A DNA stretch of 64,000 bases, from assembly GCA_963575745.1 (NCBI GenBank), contig CAUYUJ010015282.1, positions 779,151 through 843,150 on the forward strand, in the 5' to 3' direction. The position numbers and the translations under genes were made by a program. Positions 29,902-43,226 of the stretch are shown one piece after another. Positions within the stretch are counted from its first letter, which is position 1, and each line of letters begins with the position of its first letter. Below the pieces are notes generated by a model, which saw nothing but the letters and a program-made list of their open reading frames with translations, made no database searches and was not told the DNA's origin. The DNA comes from Prorocentrum cordatum (taxonomy: Eukaryota; Sar; Dinophyceae; Prorocentrales; Prorocentraceae).

Positions 29902-32900
29902 GCGCAAGTTGCACCAGTAGAGTTGGTCGAGTGTGGAGCAAACGTTGCCCGTCATTCTTTCCACTTCCTCTGCCTTTTCTGCTGTTTGTTCCGATTCCCC
30001 GCCCTCCACTTGCTCCTCTTCATTCAACTCCTTGTCTTCATTATCCTCGCTCCACCTCCGCCTCTACCTCGCTTTCTTCCTCTCTTTCGATTAATTATTC
30101 ACAGCCCTGTTTCTCCGTCTCACTCTCTTTCTCTACATAGTTCTCCTCATCTCCCTTTCGCATCCCCCTTGCCTCATTCTATGTTCCTCGCATTCGTCCT
30201 CTTACTCACTCTCCCTGGCTCAACGAAATTGCGATGTGAATTCCAGGCTGGATTTATTTATCGAGTCGACGACGCTGAGACCCTCGCATGCGATAGCGAT
30301 GAACGGGCGTAGCGGACTTGATCGTTGTTCCCAGAGGTGAGGGAAGCAGCATTGAGTGAGGAACTCAGTCAGTTGCAGCGGGATCGCTCGCTGCTCAGTG
30401 AAATTTTAACTCGAACATGGAGCTGTTGAGTTGTTTCATCAGCAATGCAGCGGTATTAAGTAAAATAAATAATGATCAGCAGACCGCAGCCAACAGCAGC
30501 AATCGGTAGCAAGCAACCGCAGGGATTAGCGACCAGCACCAGGTAGCCAGCGGCGTCAAGTGAAAGCAAGCGGCAGCGAGCGTTAGCAAACCAGGGAGCT
30601 GCACCGTCACTGTTGTGCCTGAACGAGCGCGTCCTCTCAGATTGATTATTGGGCTGTGCTGCGTTGTATCCGCCTCGCCGTGCAGCGAAGAGGCTTGTCC
30701 TCTCGGGTGCCGTTGCCTCGCTGACATGCTGCGACGTGCCTTTGCGAATCCACATCCTGCTAACCTCCTCCTATTCCTCTGTTTCTTCTCCTCCCCTCTC
30801 GTCAGGAGTCTTGGTCGCGCGTCCATATCACATCTGCTCCAGCAGTGTCCACTCCTGCGCCACCATCGGCTTCTGGAGTCCCAGCACACGTGTGATTCTT
30901 GATTGAGGTCAGGACCCGCCGCGTTCACGCCCTGTTGACCTCGTCGCTGGAGCTGTGAAACAGGCAGTCTTCTAGGTGTGCCGGAGATCTGTTACGAACT
31001 GAGGCTCTGCAGACCATGACATGTGTCAGGCCTTCTGCTTGTTTGCCCGCCCAGAGTCCACCATGGAAGGAGGACCAGGACCAGAACCAGGACCAGGACC
31101 ACGAGGAGGACGATGGGGAGGAGGACGAGCAATGGCATGGAGAAGAGGACGACTGGGGAAACGAGAGGGCAGGAAGTGAAGGAACAGGAGGGAAAACGGG
31201 AGAACGAGAAGGAGTCCTAGGGTGGAGGGCGAGGGGGAGGAGGAGGAGGAGGAGGAGGAGGAGGAGGAGGAGGAGGAGGAGGATGCGGAGGACGCGGAGG
31301 AGACGCGGCCGCGCGTGCTGTCGCGTGCAAAGCTGCGCCGCTCGGCCGGCCCGAGGCCTTCTGCATCGGCGCTTTCGCCTCGCTGGCCTCCACGCCGGTA
31401 AGCCTCAAGGCAGTGAAGCGACCGCCGAGGAGCATTGAGCTTGCGTGCGGCGGAGAGGAGGCCGCTGTCAAGCGTGGGGGGTTGGGCCAGGAGGGGTAGA
31501 TGCAGATCGTAAGCGGCAGACACATCTATGTCCAGCTGCCCGCGGCAAGTCCCGTCGCCGTGCCAGGCTGACAGTCAGGGGGGCGACCGTTCGGGTGAGT
31601 ACGGGAGAAGCCCTCACGTGCGGTGTCCCCAGGCTTGGGAGTGCCCTGATGAGGATGATGAGGATAATCAGGATGATGAGGATGAGGGAGAGGAGGTGGA
31701 GGTGGAGGAGGAAGGAGGAGGAGGAGCAGGAGGAGGAGGAGCATGAGGAGAAGAAGAAGAAGACGAATATTCAGAAGAATTATAACAATACTACTCGTAG
31801 AATCACACGTGACACCTGTCGTCATTTCTTGGGGAGCTCTCATGACGCTCATTTTGGTCGTCTTGGGGCTGTCTTGGCTTCGTGTCGGGCAGTCTTGAGG
31901 GTCCCTTGGGACCGCCTTGGGGCCGTCTCTCAGGCTGTCTTGTGGCTCTCTTGGGCCTTCTTGTGGCCCTCGGCCGTATGGGGAGTATATGGGGGCCGTC
32001 TTGTTGCCGTCTTGGGCCGACGAAGGGCCATCTAAGGCCGTCTTGGGTCTCTCGAGAGGCCACCTCGGATCGTCTTGGGGCCGTCTTGGAGGCCCCTGAG
32101 GCCATCGTGGGGTCTTGTTGGGGCGTTTTGGGATCCTCGTGGGTAGCTGTTCGGCAGTCGTGGAGCCATCTTGGAGGCTTCGTGGGCCCCGTTGAGCTGG
32201 TGGAACAGGCGAGAACACGACAATTCTTACAGAGCCTGGAGAAATTGGAGGCTTCTGGGGCCGCCTCGAGACCATCGTGGGTCGCCTTGAAGCCATTTCG
32301 TGGATCGTCTTGGAGGCGCCTTGGGCCAACTGCCATCTTGGTGGTCTTGGTTGCCTGCCTGGTCCGTCTTAGAAGCTCGGGAGCGCGGGCCCACTCCTTC
32401 GGTTGAAACCAGGGGGTCGCGGCCTCGGGCGAGGGGGGGGGGGTGCAACACTCTGTGGTGAGGGGGGGCATCCAGAGAAATACGGACATCCTGCCAGTCA
32501 GCCCCGGGTGTTCCACCGCGCCTCCGCGTGCCAGAAGGGCACGGTGGCGGAATGGCATGCATCCTCGCGGTCAGGACTCCTCGACCGCGGCCTCGTCGAT
32601 ACAAGCACGCTCCGCCGCTGCTTAGCGTGGAGGTCTCGTGATGGCGTTTTTGCGTTCAGAAAACCGTGCGGAGCGTATCCTTGGGATCGCGTGTCCATAG
32701 GATCGGCGTTTGGCACCCATGACCGCGAGCGCATGGATGTGGAAATGCCGGTCTTCGCAGCGTGCTGTTGGGCTGGCTCGCCTAGCAAAAGGCACGCGAG
32801 AGCAGTCGCAGCAGTCGGTCCCCACAGCGAGTTGCTCGACGTGGTGCCGCGACAGGAGGACTGATGACAATCGGTGTGTTGTTGTGCCAAAACCAGACCT

Positions 32901-33324
32901 CCGACGACTCGAATTTTCGAGTCGCCAGTCTATCCATCGGCCTCGCTATCTATCTTTCGACCTTGTCCAGGTGGTTGTATCGATAGTTGTGCCGATGGTT
33001 GTCTCGATGGTTGTCCCGACATTCTGGGGCCCAACCGCGCGAGAACCATCCAGCGGGATAACCAACAACAACAATCACGGGACATCCACGGGACAACCAC
33101 AGGAAAACCACGGTACAGCAGCGGGGAATTTTAGCCAGTCGGCCGGGGTCAGATGCAAGTTGTGGTTCCCAGCTCAACTAGTCTCTCTCGCCTTCGCGCA
33201 ACTTCGCCCCCCCTGCACGCACATCACACACGACACGAACCGAAACCGCAATCGATTTCCTGGCTGGGGAGCTCCGTTTTACTTCGGTTCCACCCCCCAG
33301 CCTCCGATACATGTGGTGCGTTAC
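29902..33324. other. Gene-poor stretch
   Basis: Contains CT-rich sequence (29940-30180), GGA tracts (31210-31290, 31680-31745), reverse-oriented CCAAGACGGCC minisatellite (31850-32400) and mixed sequence. Frames of up to ~260 codons exist on both strands but show repeat-driven or random composition. Nothing recognised. Confidence 0.5.
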
Positions 33325-33480
33325 AAGAGGGCCTCGCCTTCGAGGATAAGCGGCGGAAGGCGGGCGGAATCTGGCGGAAGTATAACGAGGGCGGCTCCGC
33401 CGGCAAAAGCCGGCGGAAGCTTGGCGGACGGCGGCGGAAGTAAACCGTGCGCCCCCAGGAGATGGCAACCTTTTGGGGTT
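33325..33480. repeat. GGCGGAAG-type interspersed repeat, copy 2
   Basis: Same order of blocks as 28990-29160: ccttcgaggat, GGCGGAAG words, palindrome ggcggctccgcc, gccccCAGGAGATG. A short dispersed element is likely. Confidence 0.6.
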
Positions 33481-36213
33481 CAGGGTATGTAGAACCCGCA
33501 ATGTGATCCGCCACAGGTTTAGCCGCGACCGCCCCGACCCGTGCGCGGGTGTCACGAGAGGGGCCCAAGACTGGCTCGAGACGCGCCGTCAATTGCCCGG
33601 GGCTTCTCAACGAAGGAGTCTTGGGTATTGTCCGAAAGGAATGCCCAATACATCAGGGTTTGTTCAGTTTGTCGAGGATCGGCCGTTTATTTCGATGGTC
33701 TTTGGTTCACAATAACGAAGCTACGGCTGGCTGGCAGGTCGGTCCAGCAAGCATTTGCAAATGCGCAGTCTTGGACCCCCATGGTGGCAAGAGACCGTCC
33801 TGCATCTGCTCGATGTGCAATCCAGAAACGCGGGTCGAGAATAACGTGCCCTGGAGCACCATGTCCACCAGGATGAAGGGGTCCGACGAGACGCCGTCAA
33901 CATGTAAGTTGGCAGCGCGGGGTGCAAGCCAAGCATCAGTGACCTTCTATGCCAGCCTTGGAGACGACTGCTGTGTGACTTGGAATTCAATCTGGCTGCT
34001 CGCCCGTGTCGAAAGCGCTGGCTATATCCGAGCAGTAGATAGTCACCCGCAGCCAATTCACGATAGCACAGTTGTGGCGGTAAGCAAGTTTCCTGCAAAC
34101 AAATTAGGCGTAGAAGCGATGAATCATGATAGTTATAGTTAATTGTTATTCTCTGTTGTCTCTTTGCTGCGGTGGTTGATCGGCCTTCGCGCTTGCAAAG
34201 AGGATGACGCACGTTAGTAACTTATCCAACGTACATGTCAGGAGCCATAATGGCTTCCCGCCCAGCGAGTCACACCAACGGAGTTGCCAATCCGCTGGTG
34301 CCGTTCCGTAAAAGGCGCGTTGGCGCACCTCGTCGGGAGGGCGGGGAGGGCGTGGGAGCTAGTCGTGTTCACGATTTGTCGCCCACATCCACTCCTCCCC
34401 CCTGCCTCCTCCCTGCGGCCGTACACCAAGGCAAACATATGACATGCACAGATTTTGCGCTTTACATTGCACGCAGCGCTCGGTTTAGCTCAGGGCCCAT
34501 TCTGCCGTTCCCGCTGTAGCATGCGTCACCCTGGGTCATTCTTCTGAGACACTGGGCCCCACTGGCTCCCCCTGCCCCCCCCCGTCCCCCTTCTCCCTTT
34601 CCCCCCCATTCTTCTCCTGCTCCCTCCCCCCGCAACCCGCTGCCAGGCAACGCCAAGCCACGCAGGTGAGGAGGACAGACCGCCGCCTTTTGGGGACTGC
34701 GTCGGCGCTGGAAGGTGCCGTGGAACGTCGCGCCGTTCCTCGGGGGCTTTTTCTAGATGTCGCCGCGCCGTTTGTTCCGACGCGCGGCCACCACGGCAAA
34801 TGCCGCCTCGGACGCGGTGGGCTTGCCGTGGGTTAGCCGCGGCGCCGGCGTCGTCTATTTGGGCGCGGGGCGCAGGGCTTGCCGTGGGTTTGCCGTGGTG
34901 TCGGCGTCGTCCAGTTGGGCGCGTCGAGAACAAACGGCGCGGTGACATATACTTGCGGGTGTTGATTAACATGCACACCGCAGCTTCATATAACAATTCA
35001 GCCAACACGACTAAACCATCAACCGACGTGGGCGGACGCGAAAAGTCACATGTCTCAGAGAAGAATTGTCCACGCTGAAGCTCAACTAGAGCGACCTACA
35101 TTAGCCAAAAGCGACACCACAGTCGTATCGCCATGACTTACGCCCCCACGACACCGCAACGCCGCAGCACGACCACATCGCGATGTCGGGGACACTACCA
35201 CGCCACCATATTCACCGTGGCACCATGACACTACAACGCAACTCATATACTACGACAGCTCACGATTCACCCTGACACCATCACACCCCGACGCCGCGGC
35301 ATCCCCTACACCATTCTTCTAGGGGTGAGGAGGTAGCCCGGCTGCAATGGCGGAGGGTAGAACTTGATCTTCTGAGGGAGGGTGTTGAAGAGAGGAGGGC
35401 AGAGAGGGAGGGATTCAGCAGGGGATCGGGGCGAGAGGGAGGGATGGGAGCGGAGAAATTGAACGTGAACCCTCACCCTCGCATTGGAGCCGCACCGTGC
35501 CCATTCAGACACGGGCACTCCTTCCTACCGTCCATCCGGCGACCAGTCTGGTGTGGGCTCGCGGCGAGAGGTCTCCACAGCGGGGCCGAGTCTCTCCCTC
35601 TCTCTCTCTGGGGGAACTGGGTTCAGCACGGGTCGTCTGATCTTCGGGCGTTGCGTGATGTTCTGTTCATGTTTACCATTGAGTTGGAGAGGTTCCTGCA
35701 AGGGCAGCATATTGGCTAGGATCGATGGCACGTTTGTGATTACGATAGGGTTGCGAGGAGGAGACAGGACGAGGGAGGGGGGATTGCGGAGGGGAAAGGA
35801 TGATGACGATGAGGGGGTTTGGGGAGAAGGAGGAAGAGATGGAGGAGACGGGAGACGCAGCAGGAGGAGGACAACAATGACGAAGGTAGGAGGACACGAC
35901 GACGAGGGAGTCGGGAGTGATCATGTCGTAATCGTGATTGGACAAGCGCGGCTCTCAGTGCGGTCGCGTGCCGCGACACGCCTCCATGGATTCCGACACT
36001 GGGTGCGTTGACGATTCCAGGAGATATCTTTTGTTTTTGTTGCAGCTACGGTGCAACGACGCCCGAGCGACCCGAGGATGGGACAGAGGACATAAGAAAA
36101 GTTTGTGCTTTGTGAGTCACGCCAATCACATCCTGAAGCGATGGCGGGGCGTCATCAAGGGGGTGATGATGAGGATGAGGATGAGGAGGATGAGGAGGAT
36201 GAGGAGGGTGATT

Positions 36214-36287
<74 letters not shown>

Positions 36288-37126
36288 GATGAAGATGAAG
36301 ATGAAGAGGAGGAGGATAATACATGTTTTTTGTTTGTCTTCGACGCTGATTCAGCTGTGATCCTATCAGCAGAGGCCAGCACGCAGCTCGCAGACAATTA
36401 GTCAGACTTCGTACTCTGCACGGGCACCAAAGAGCTCTGAGCGCGTTGTTCTTCCCCCTCCCTTTGTCACCATCCCTCCGAAAGAATCTTCTCCTCAAAT
36501 CAAGCAGATGGGCTGGCATCGGGTCCTACACAGGATCGGCTACCGTATCGCGGGCATTCGGCCGCGCGGAAAGGCGGAGGGAGGGAGGGATGATGCATTT
36601 TACCGAGAACGAGAGAGTAAGACCGGGACACAGAGCTAATACCCCCAGCCTCGGGAGGAGGGCGGCAACGAGAGGGAAGGTAGAGGTAGGGACGCATACC
36701 TAACATTTCTGGCACGTGCGCGCTCCTTGTCATTCAGTGCTGCACAATGAAGGTACCACGACGACACGGAATGAAAATGTGAACGACGACAACCATGTGC
36801 AGGTGCACAGTCCGTCTTCCTGAGAAGGGATGGAAGACTATCTTGGGCTTCCAACTCAGGACGCACGACGAGAGTGCATCGGAGCACCGACGCGACCATC
36901 CGCACACTAAGCCGAGGAAGGAGCACGTGGGGAGGCTGATCAGTCTAGCCTCCTTCTCCTAGGGAGGGGGTTTCGGACAGACCAGTCTTGCCATTCGCGA
37001 GAGGCCAAGACATACTCAGCTAATTGTGCATTTGGGTCGGCTTGGTTTCGCGTGGGTGGCGGGGGAGTGGGCAGCAGATCCGGCTGCGCCCACCGACGCA
37101 CGTTCCGAGCAAACATATCAGATTTT
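33481..37126. other. Gene-poor stretch with a (GAT)n tract
   Basis: The 197-codon plus-strand frame at 33549-34142 is not low-complexity but resembles no family. A (GAT)n tract fills 36160-36330. The rest is mixed sequence with short frames only. Confidence 0.45.
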
Positions 37127-37932
37127 TTAGAGCAGTGATGCGAGCAGCTGGTGTCGCATTCTCGCAGTGAGCGAGAGAAGTTGAAACGACTGGGACTCAC
37201 TGCGCACGGGCTTATGTCCACAGCAAGCTTGATTTTCGAACAGGAGGCTGGAGGGCAAAATAATTGCACACTCATGGCTAACTACAGGCGGCACCTTCAG
37301 CAACGCGGGCACGGCGGCCACCAGGGTTGGTTCGACGCCGTGGGCCTTGACGTACTCCTGCACGGCCTCGGCCGCCGTGTCCCCGCCATCTTCCTGGCAA
37401 GAGCCGGTGTTCAGGCAGCGGAAGTTTTCCATGACCGCGACGGGTCCGGCATGCTCCGTTCGCAGCTTGCCCAGGGCCTTCACCACGATCGACTCCCTCG
37501 CCTGCGCCTCGGCATGCTCCTTGTCGATTGTGGCCACCAGCGCGTGACGTAATTCGCGGGTGGCGCTGCTCTTGTATTCCACAATCTTCCTGGCGGTCTC
37601 CGCCGCCGTCGCGGCGTCCTTGCAGAACGCGCCGCCGACAGCCCGCTCCAGAGCAGGCCGCGCGTAGAGAGGCATCGTAGGCGACCATGTCGGTGGAGCG
37701 GGAGCAGCTCCAGAGATACCGAAGCAGGCAAGATCAGGAGGCCCTTGTGGTGGCGTTGCGCGGACGCTCGCGCCAGCGGCAGCAACGTCCGATGGATGGG
37801 GGTCCGGCACCAGCCCAGCAGCCACGCCACCACCAGAAGAACGAACGGCAGCACCAGTAGGAGGACGATGAACACCATCTCGATCAGGTACGGCAGCTCC
37901 GCGAACACGCTTGAGTCCAGAACGATCAACAC
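37127..37932 (-). CDS. Minus-strand coding-like segment with a membrane helix
   Basis: Reading leftwards, one frame (from 37932) gives MLIVLDSSVFAELPYLIEMV followed by a strong hydrophobic helix (VFIVLLLVLPFVLLVVAWLL). A second frame carries MPLYARPALERAVGGAFCKD, AATAAETARKIVEYKSSATR, ELRHALVATIDKEHAEAQAR and ENFRCLNTGSCQEDGG. The second part looks like a soluble helical domain. The two need a frame change near 37690 (intron or indel). A donor-like CTGAAG|GTGCCG near 37290 could end the exon. Function unknown; the membrane anchor is inference from hydrophobicity. Confidence 0.35.
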
Positions 37933-38110
37933 TGACCCGAGCAGGCGTCACCTCGGATGGCGCAGCAGGCCAAAGGGAGCAGTCCCATGAGGAGGTGGCC
38001 AGGAGGAGCAGGAGGGACAGAGGAGGGACAAGAGCTGGAGAAGGAGCAAGATGAGCGGAGGCAGCCTGAGCAGAAAGAGATAGCGCATGCGCCTGCCCGG
38101 TTCCCGCCAA

Positions 38111-40855
38111 GCACCAGATTTCCTACCACGTTTGCTGATCTCACCTTTTCTTTGCGGGCCCGTCTTCGCCGAAGCCTCCCAATCGTGCGCGATCGGGCCA
38201 CGCTGCTGGTGCATCGGCACCCTGGCCAACTTGGAATCGTCAGGTTGTCGGGGGGGCTGACCACGACACTCGACGTCGTGAGAGCGGCCGCGACATCGTG
38301 AAAGATTTCAACCGGAGCCCTCGGCCCTGTATTCAGTGTTCTGTATTACCTAGCCCAGTCGATCCGTGAGGGCCCCAGGTTCAGCAGCGAGGCAGAAAAC
38401 TCCAGTCGATATGTTTTCTGCTATGTTCAACGTTCAGGGACGTGGATCGGAACGCAGCCGTAGTGTCGAGGGCCTCGAGGAGGTCCGAAAGTGACAGAAA
38501 CAGCATCCGAGGCCAGTTGCCACATGCAAGGACAAGAGCTGTATCTGCCCCCCGCGCGATAGGTGCGCCAACGCCGGCGTTGGGGAGGGAGGGTTTTTCG
38601 AAAGTTCACGCAGACGAGTTAGTGTTGAAAGCGGAGAGGTTTCCAGCACCAGAGAGAGACACTCATTTAAGTGGCCCAGCGTTGCAGGATGAGAAGAATT
38701 TGGGAGCCATCAGATATTTCATGCAGCTCGTCATATCACAGGATGATGGGAAACAAAGGTCTGCACGTACCAGTATTAGCTGGGAGAGTTTGATGGTGCA
38801 GGCTCGTGGTCACGCGAGGCGCCATGAAACAGATCTTGGGCGAAGGCTGCATATGTTTGTGCCAACTGCGTGACGATGCTGGTCCACCGACGTGCGCCGA
38901 TCAGAATCTGTGCATTCCGCAGCAGCAAACATAAACAAACGTGCAGATACGAATCACACTGCATCGGCTCAACTTCGCAAGTTCGGAACCCCGGGCAAGC
39001 AGCTTGCAGCAGACGCCGACGCCTTTACTGCAATGAGGCCCAGATCTTTCCTCCTGATCTGGGATTCGCAGTTGTTACATTACAGAGTTGTGAGGGCGCG
39101 CGTCGCGACAAAAGGTTCGACATGCGCTCATCCTGAAGAGGACAGCCAAGGGATTATGCAACATGTATGCGCCTGGGAGGCCCGCGCCAATCCGTGCGCA
39201 TACAGGTTTCATGATCTATCCTACTTGCTCGCTCATCCCTCAGTCCTGTTGTCTCCTCCCTAATCCCTCCCTACCAAACTGCCCATACTCAAGACCTGGC
39301 TTGTACCCCCTGAGCCGCAGCCCATCTCCCGACCTCCGATGTCGCGAATGTGTTATGACGTGGCCCCCCCGGAGTTCTCGAGCCCATCCTAAGGAGCAAA
39401 CTTACGTCCCAGGCCGTTTCGTTGGCGGCCCCAGGCCCCGAAGGAGGCCTTTTCTGTTCCACGTCTTGAAGGAGGCGGCGCGGCCTTTCTTTCCTTTTCG
39501 CGACGAAGGGGGTCAAGGCCCTACTCGTCAGACTTGCTGTCGACCTCCTGGGGTGCGTTCTGGCCCGAACTTCTATGCGAATCCAGCCGTGGCCACGAGC
39601 AGCTTCCGGGATGCTCAAAGAGATCGAAGACGGCAAGTTTGCGAAAGTTTGGAGGAGTAATCCCCTCCTCCTTTGCGCTCCGCGTCTCCCTCTCCCCATC
39701 GCCTCTCCCCACCGCCTCCGCCTCTCCCCATCGAGTCTCTCTCTCTCCCCATCACCCTTCTCCTCCTCGACCTCGTTGCTCCATTCTCCATTCTCCCCTC
39801 CCTCCCCTCCCCTGCCCGTCCCCCCCTTTCTGCGACCTCCCCCCCTCATTGGGGACGAGAGGGCCGAGCGCCCACCTCTGGAAAGGGCAGACGACCCCGC
39901 AGAGTTGCTGGCGGCGAGCCCGCCCTCGGCCTCGCCCCGCAAGCCCGGGCGCGCGGAGAGGGGCGGCGCAGACAGCGGCGAGGCGCTGCCGGGGGCCTGT
40001 GGGTCCAGATGCGGGGAGGGAAGGGGGGGGGAGGGGGCGACGGGGGATGAGGGGGAAGGGGGCGGGAATCTATGCCGTTTGGGCACTGAGGGGGGAGGAC
40101 TTGTAGTAAAATGAGGGTCTTGGGGGGTACATGGGGTGGAGATGGGGGTGGGGACAAGCCAGGCGCGCTCGCGACAGATCTGACATCCTACTCCTCCCTC
40201 CCATCCCTTCCCAATTCCCTCATTTTTTCTCTATCCGCAGACGCGTGTCGAAGCCGATGTGGAACGTGTACAAAAAGACCCCATCGTGTTATGCACAGGC
40301 GGAAAGGGGGGAGCTGCGCACATCGGAGAAGGAGGTGGCGGGTGAGCAGGAGTACAAGCAGCAGGAAAAGGAGGATGATGTAGAAGGAGTAGGACGAGGA
40401 CGAAGAGCAGCAGCATGAACTGGAGTGGAAGCGGAATGAGCGGGAGGAGCAGGAGGACCAGGAAGTGCGGAGGAGAAACGAGAGGGTGACAGCTATGGAA
40501 AAAGGGTTCGGATCCAGAAAAGTGGCACACACTCGGGCGAGAGCGCCATTCTGAACGATGGGAGCGACACGCCTGTCCGCAAATGAGGCCGACACTGCAC
40601 CGGGAGTACCGTGTTGTAACAATCAGACGTTTAAAACATTCACAGGGAAGACCACCTTTGTCCAAAGCGTTTGTGTGTAGAAGAACATGTTATCTTCCGG
40701 ACGGAGTCTGGGGAGAGAGGACAGTAGTACGTATTCGTAATGCGTGATCGTAAAGTCGGGGGGGCGAGTCGGGGGGCCTAAGCTGTTTGATATTGTCTTG
40801 TGTTTCTTGTCATTCGCCTTCAGGGCCGTCCCCCATCGTTGTGCTCGTTGTTCGT
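38111..40855. other. Gene-free stretch
   Basis: Mixed sequence with CT-rich and G-rich tracts (39650-40150, 40350-40480). A ~43-base segment at 39549-39593 is repeated, inverted, at 54458-54500. No coding segment recognised. Confidence 0.45.
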
Positions 40856-40857
40856 CT

Positions 40858-40943
40858 TCTTCTTCTTCTTCTCCCCCTCCTCCTCCTCCTCCTCCTCCTC
40901 CTCCTCCTCCTCCTCCTCCTCCTCCTCCTCCTCCTCCTCCTAG
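40858..40943. repeat. (CTC)n tract ending in CTAG just before the reverse transcriptase
   Basis: TTC then TCC triplets ending CCTAG. Retrotransposon coding text starts within ~20 bases of its end. Confidence 0.8.
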
Positions 40944-43226
40944 CCGTTCTGGCGCAGGTTTGCGGCCTGAGCTGGTCGGCTATCTTCAAGGCCAAGGGTG
41001 TCGACCATGACCTCCTCCGCCAGTGGGTGGCCGAAGACGAGGACACGCGCCCGCTGTCGGACTCAGCGCAATTCGACGCGTCCAGGTTCAAGCTTGTTCG
41101 TTCTCACGTTCGCAAAGCCATTGAGCAGTCCAACAATTATTCGCCTGGTCCGGACGGGTCCCGTTCCAGGCCTCTCGTGCCATCATTCGGCTGTCTGTCA
41201 CGATCCTGTTCGACGTCTTCCAGACTCCCTCGGGGGACGATGGAGCCGACCGCATGGAGTGGTCCGTCGACGAATTCAACGCGAGCTTGTTGTTCTTTCT
41301 GCCCAAAATAACATCGGGAATGGGGCCAACCGTGGAGGGTTACTAAGCGCCTGCCAACGTCCGCCCCCTGAATGTCACCAGTGCCGACAGCAGAGTGTTG
41401 GCCAACGCGGTCCGCATCCTCATCGACCCGACGATCGGCTCCAGAGTGTCCAGCATTCAGCTGGGCTTAATTAGGGGACGCTCCATATGGTCCAGTTTAT
41501 TGGATATCGAACAGGCTTCGGTTCACGCCGCTTGCACCTCAGACGAAGTGGGCGCCATGTACTTCGACTTCGCGGCCGCCTTCGCTTCGATCGCGCACGA
41601 CTTCCTCATGGCCGTCTTCGAGTCGTTCAATGGGCGCATGTGCTCCGGAACTACGTTGCCGTACTCTACAGAGGGAACTTCTGCGACATCGTGCTGGACG
41701 GGCGCCCGGTTCCGCGGCTTCGGCGTCCACCGGGGGAAACGTCAGGGATGCCCCATTTCCCCCCTGCTATTGGCTGTCGCGGCGGGCCTGTTACTGCGCA
41801 GGCTGGCCTGGGCCGTCGCGTCGGGCACATCGCGCGCCGACGCCGACGACGCAGCGTTCGCAGACCCGCTCCTCGTGCAGCAGTTCGGCCTGCTGGAACG
41901 CGTTTTCACTGAGTATGCTCGCGTGTCTGGCCTGGAACTTAAAGTTCAAACGGCAGTTCTTGTCCCGCTCGGCCAGCTCTCCAACGAACAAGTCCGAGCA
42001 CATTTTCGGCGGGAGGTTCCGCTTTGGGGGGCCATGGAAATTTCATATTCTGCCAAGCATGTTGGTTTCTACGTTGGCCCTGGCCGCGGGCTCAAATCTT
42101 GGGATTCTCCATTCAAGAAGATGGAAGACCCAGCGGTGGTGTGGGGGCAGCTGGGGGCTGGTATGATGTACACCATCGAGGCTTACTGCGCGTCCGTCGC
42201 TTCAGTCACCGCCTTCATCGCGCAGCTCGACCCCCACCCCGACGGCTTGCCAGAGGTCGAAAGCATGTTTTGCGGAAGTTCATCAAGGGCCCGTGTGATC
42301 GGATACCCCGCGACGTAATGCGGGCCCTCACGACATTTTCCCGGGCGTCCAGGCCATTGCCCACGTCGCGAAGGCACGGGTGGCCTTGCTCGAGGCCCAC
42401 AGCAGCGGTGGACTTCGCGCACTGCCGCGCGCGACGGCCCTATTGGAGACGATGCGCGACCTCAACAGCATACGGCGGTTGGGCGCCCGCGGGGCCTGGG
42501 CCGCGTTGCCAACTTTATCATCATTGGAGGCCGCTGTACTCTCGTTCATAGCATCGGGGGATTCCGCGAGAAGGCTCCTCGGCCCCGTCCGCCGGGGAGC
42601 CCCGCGGGGAAGGATGGCAGGCGCGCGCCCTGCTGGCAACGCAGCCGACCTATCCCGTTGCCGCCGACTGGGCCCTTCGGCGACAGCTAGACCGTTGGCG
42701 GCTCGATACGTTGCCGGGGCGCCGATGCCAGAGGCTATTGACGGCCCTAAGCAGCATCGAGGCATTGGTGTCGCCTTGTGTGTTGGCTGCGGTATTGCGG
42801 TCGAACCTGAACGGCTGGATGACGGCACGGAGGTTTCAGCGGTGTGGTAAATGTGTGTTCGGCTGTGCGCGTGCCGACGAGTCGCTCCAGCATTGCACAC
42901 AATGCCCGTTATATCATGATTTGTGTCGGCAGCATTTTCGTTTGGAACGCCCTGACTCGGCCGTGGCTCTCGACTGCTTCTGGCTCATGGCCTCGGCTAC
43001 GCGACAAGCGCGCATCGAAGAGCCTCCGTTTGGCGGTGCCGTTGCCTCGGCGCTCCAGGCTCCGAGCGTGCATATTTTGCACCGCACCCAGAATGCTGCC
43101 CGCAATTCGCTCGGGACTGGCCCCCGTAGTGACCTTTTCCGCGGGCACGTCCGCGAAGAGGCTTGGGGTCATCCCAAGTCCATGTCTTTGATGAGCGCGG
43201 TGCACAAGCTCTGGCGCCAAGACTAG
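40944..43226 (+). pseudogene. Decayed non-LTR (LINE) reverse transcriptase
   Basis: Blocks in order: NNYSPGPDG (fingers); after a one-base shift near 41157, VPFQASRAIIRLSV; FNASLLFFLPKITSG, then stop TAA 41344; QLGLIRGRSIWSSLLDIEQA; motif A DFAAAFASIAHDF with catalytic Asp; a switch of frame for HVLRNYVAVLYRGNFCDIVL (41640-41700) and back; motif B RGKRQGCPISPLLLAVAAG; motif C ADADDAAF with the Asp pair; a thumb region, shifting frame near 42270 and again near 42330 and 42660; and a C-terminal zinc knuckle CGKCVFGC...HCTQC (about 42845-42910). At least five breaks make it inactive. No endonuclease was seen upstream, so the copy is 5'-truncated. The family copies its RNA into genomic DNA. Confidence 0.85.

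Noticed and set aside
35095-35120. Spliced-leader-like core on the minus strand (cgcttttggctaat)
   Set aside because: Only ~13 of 21 positions match and no start codon or coding frame follows.
39289-40086. 265-codon minus-strand frame
   Set aside because: Gly/Arg/Glu- and Pro/Ser-rich over CT and G tracts; no family and no flanking gene signals.
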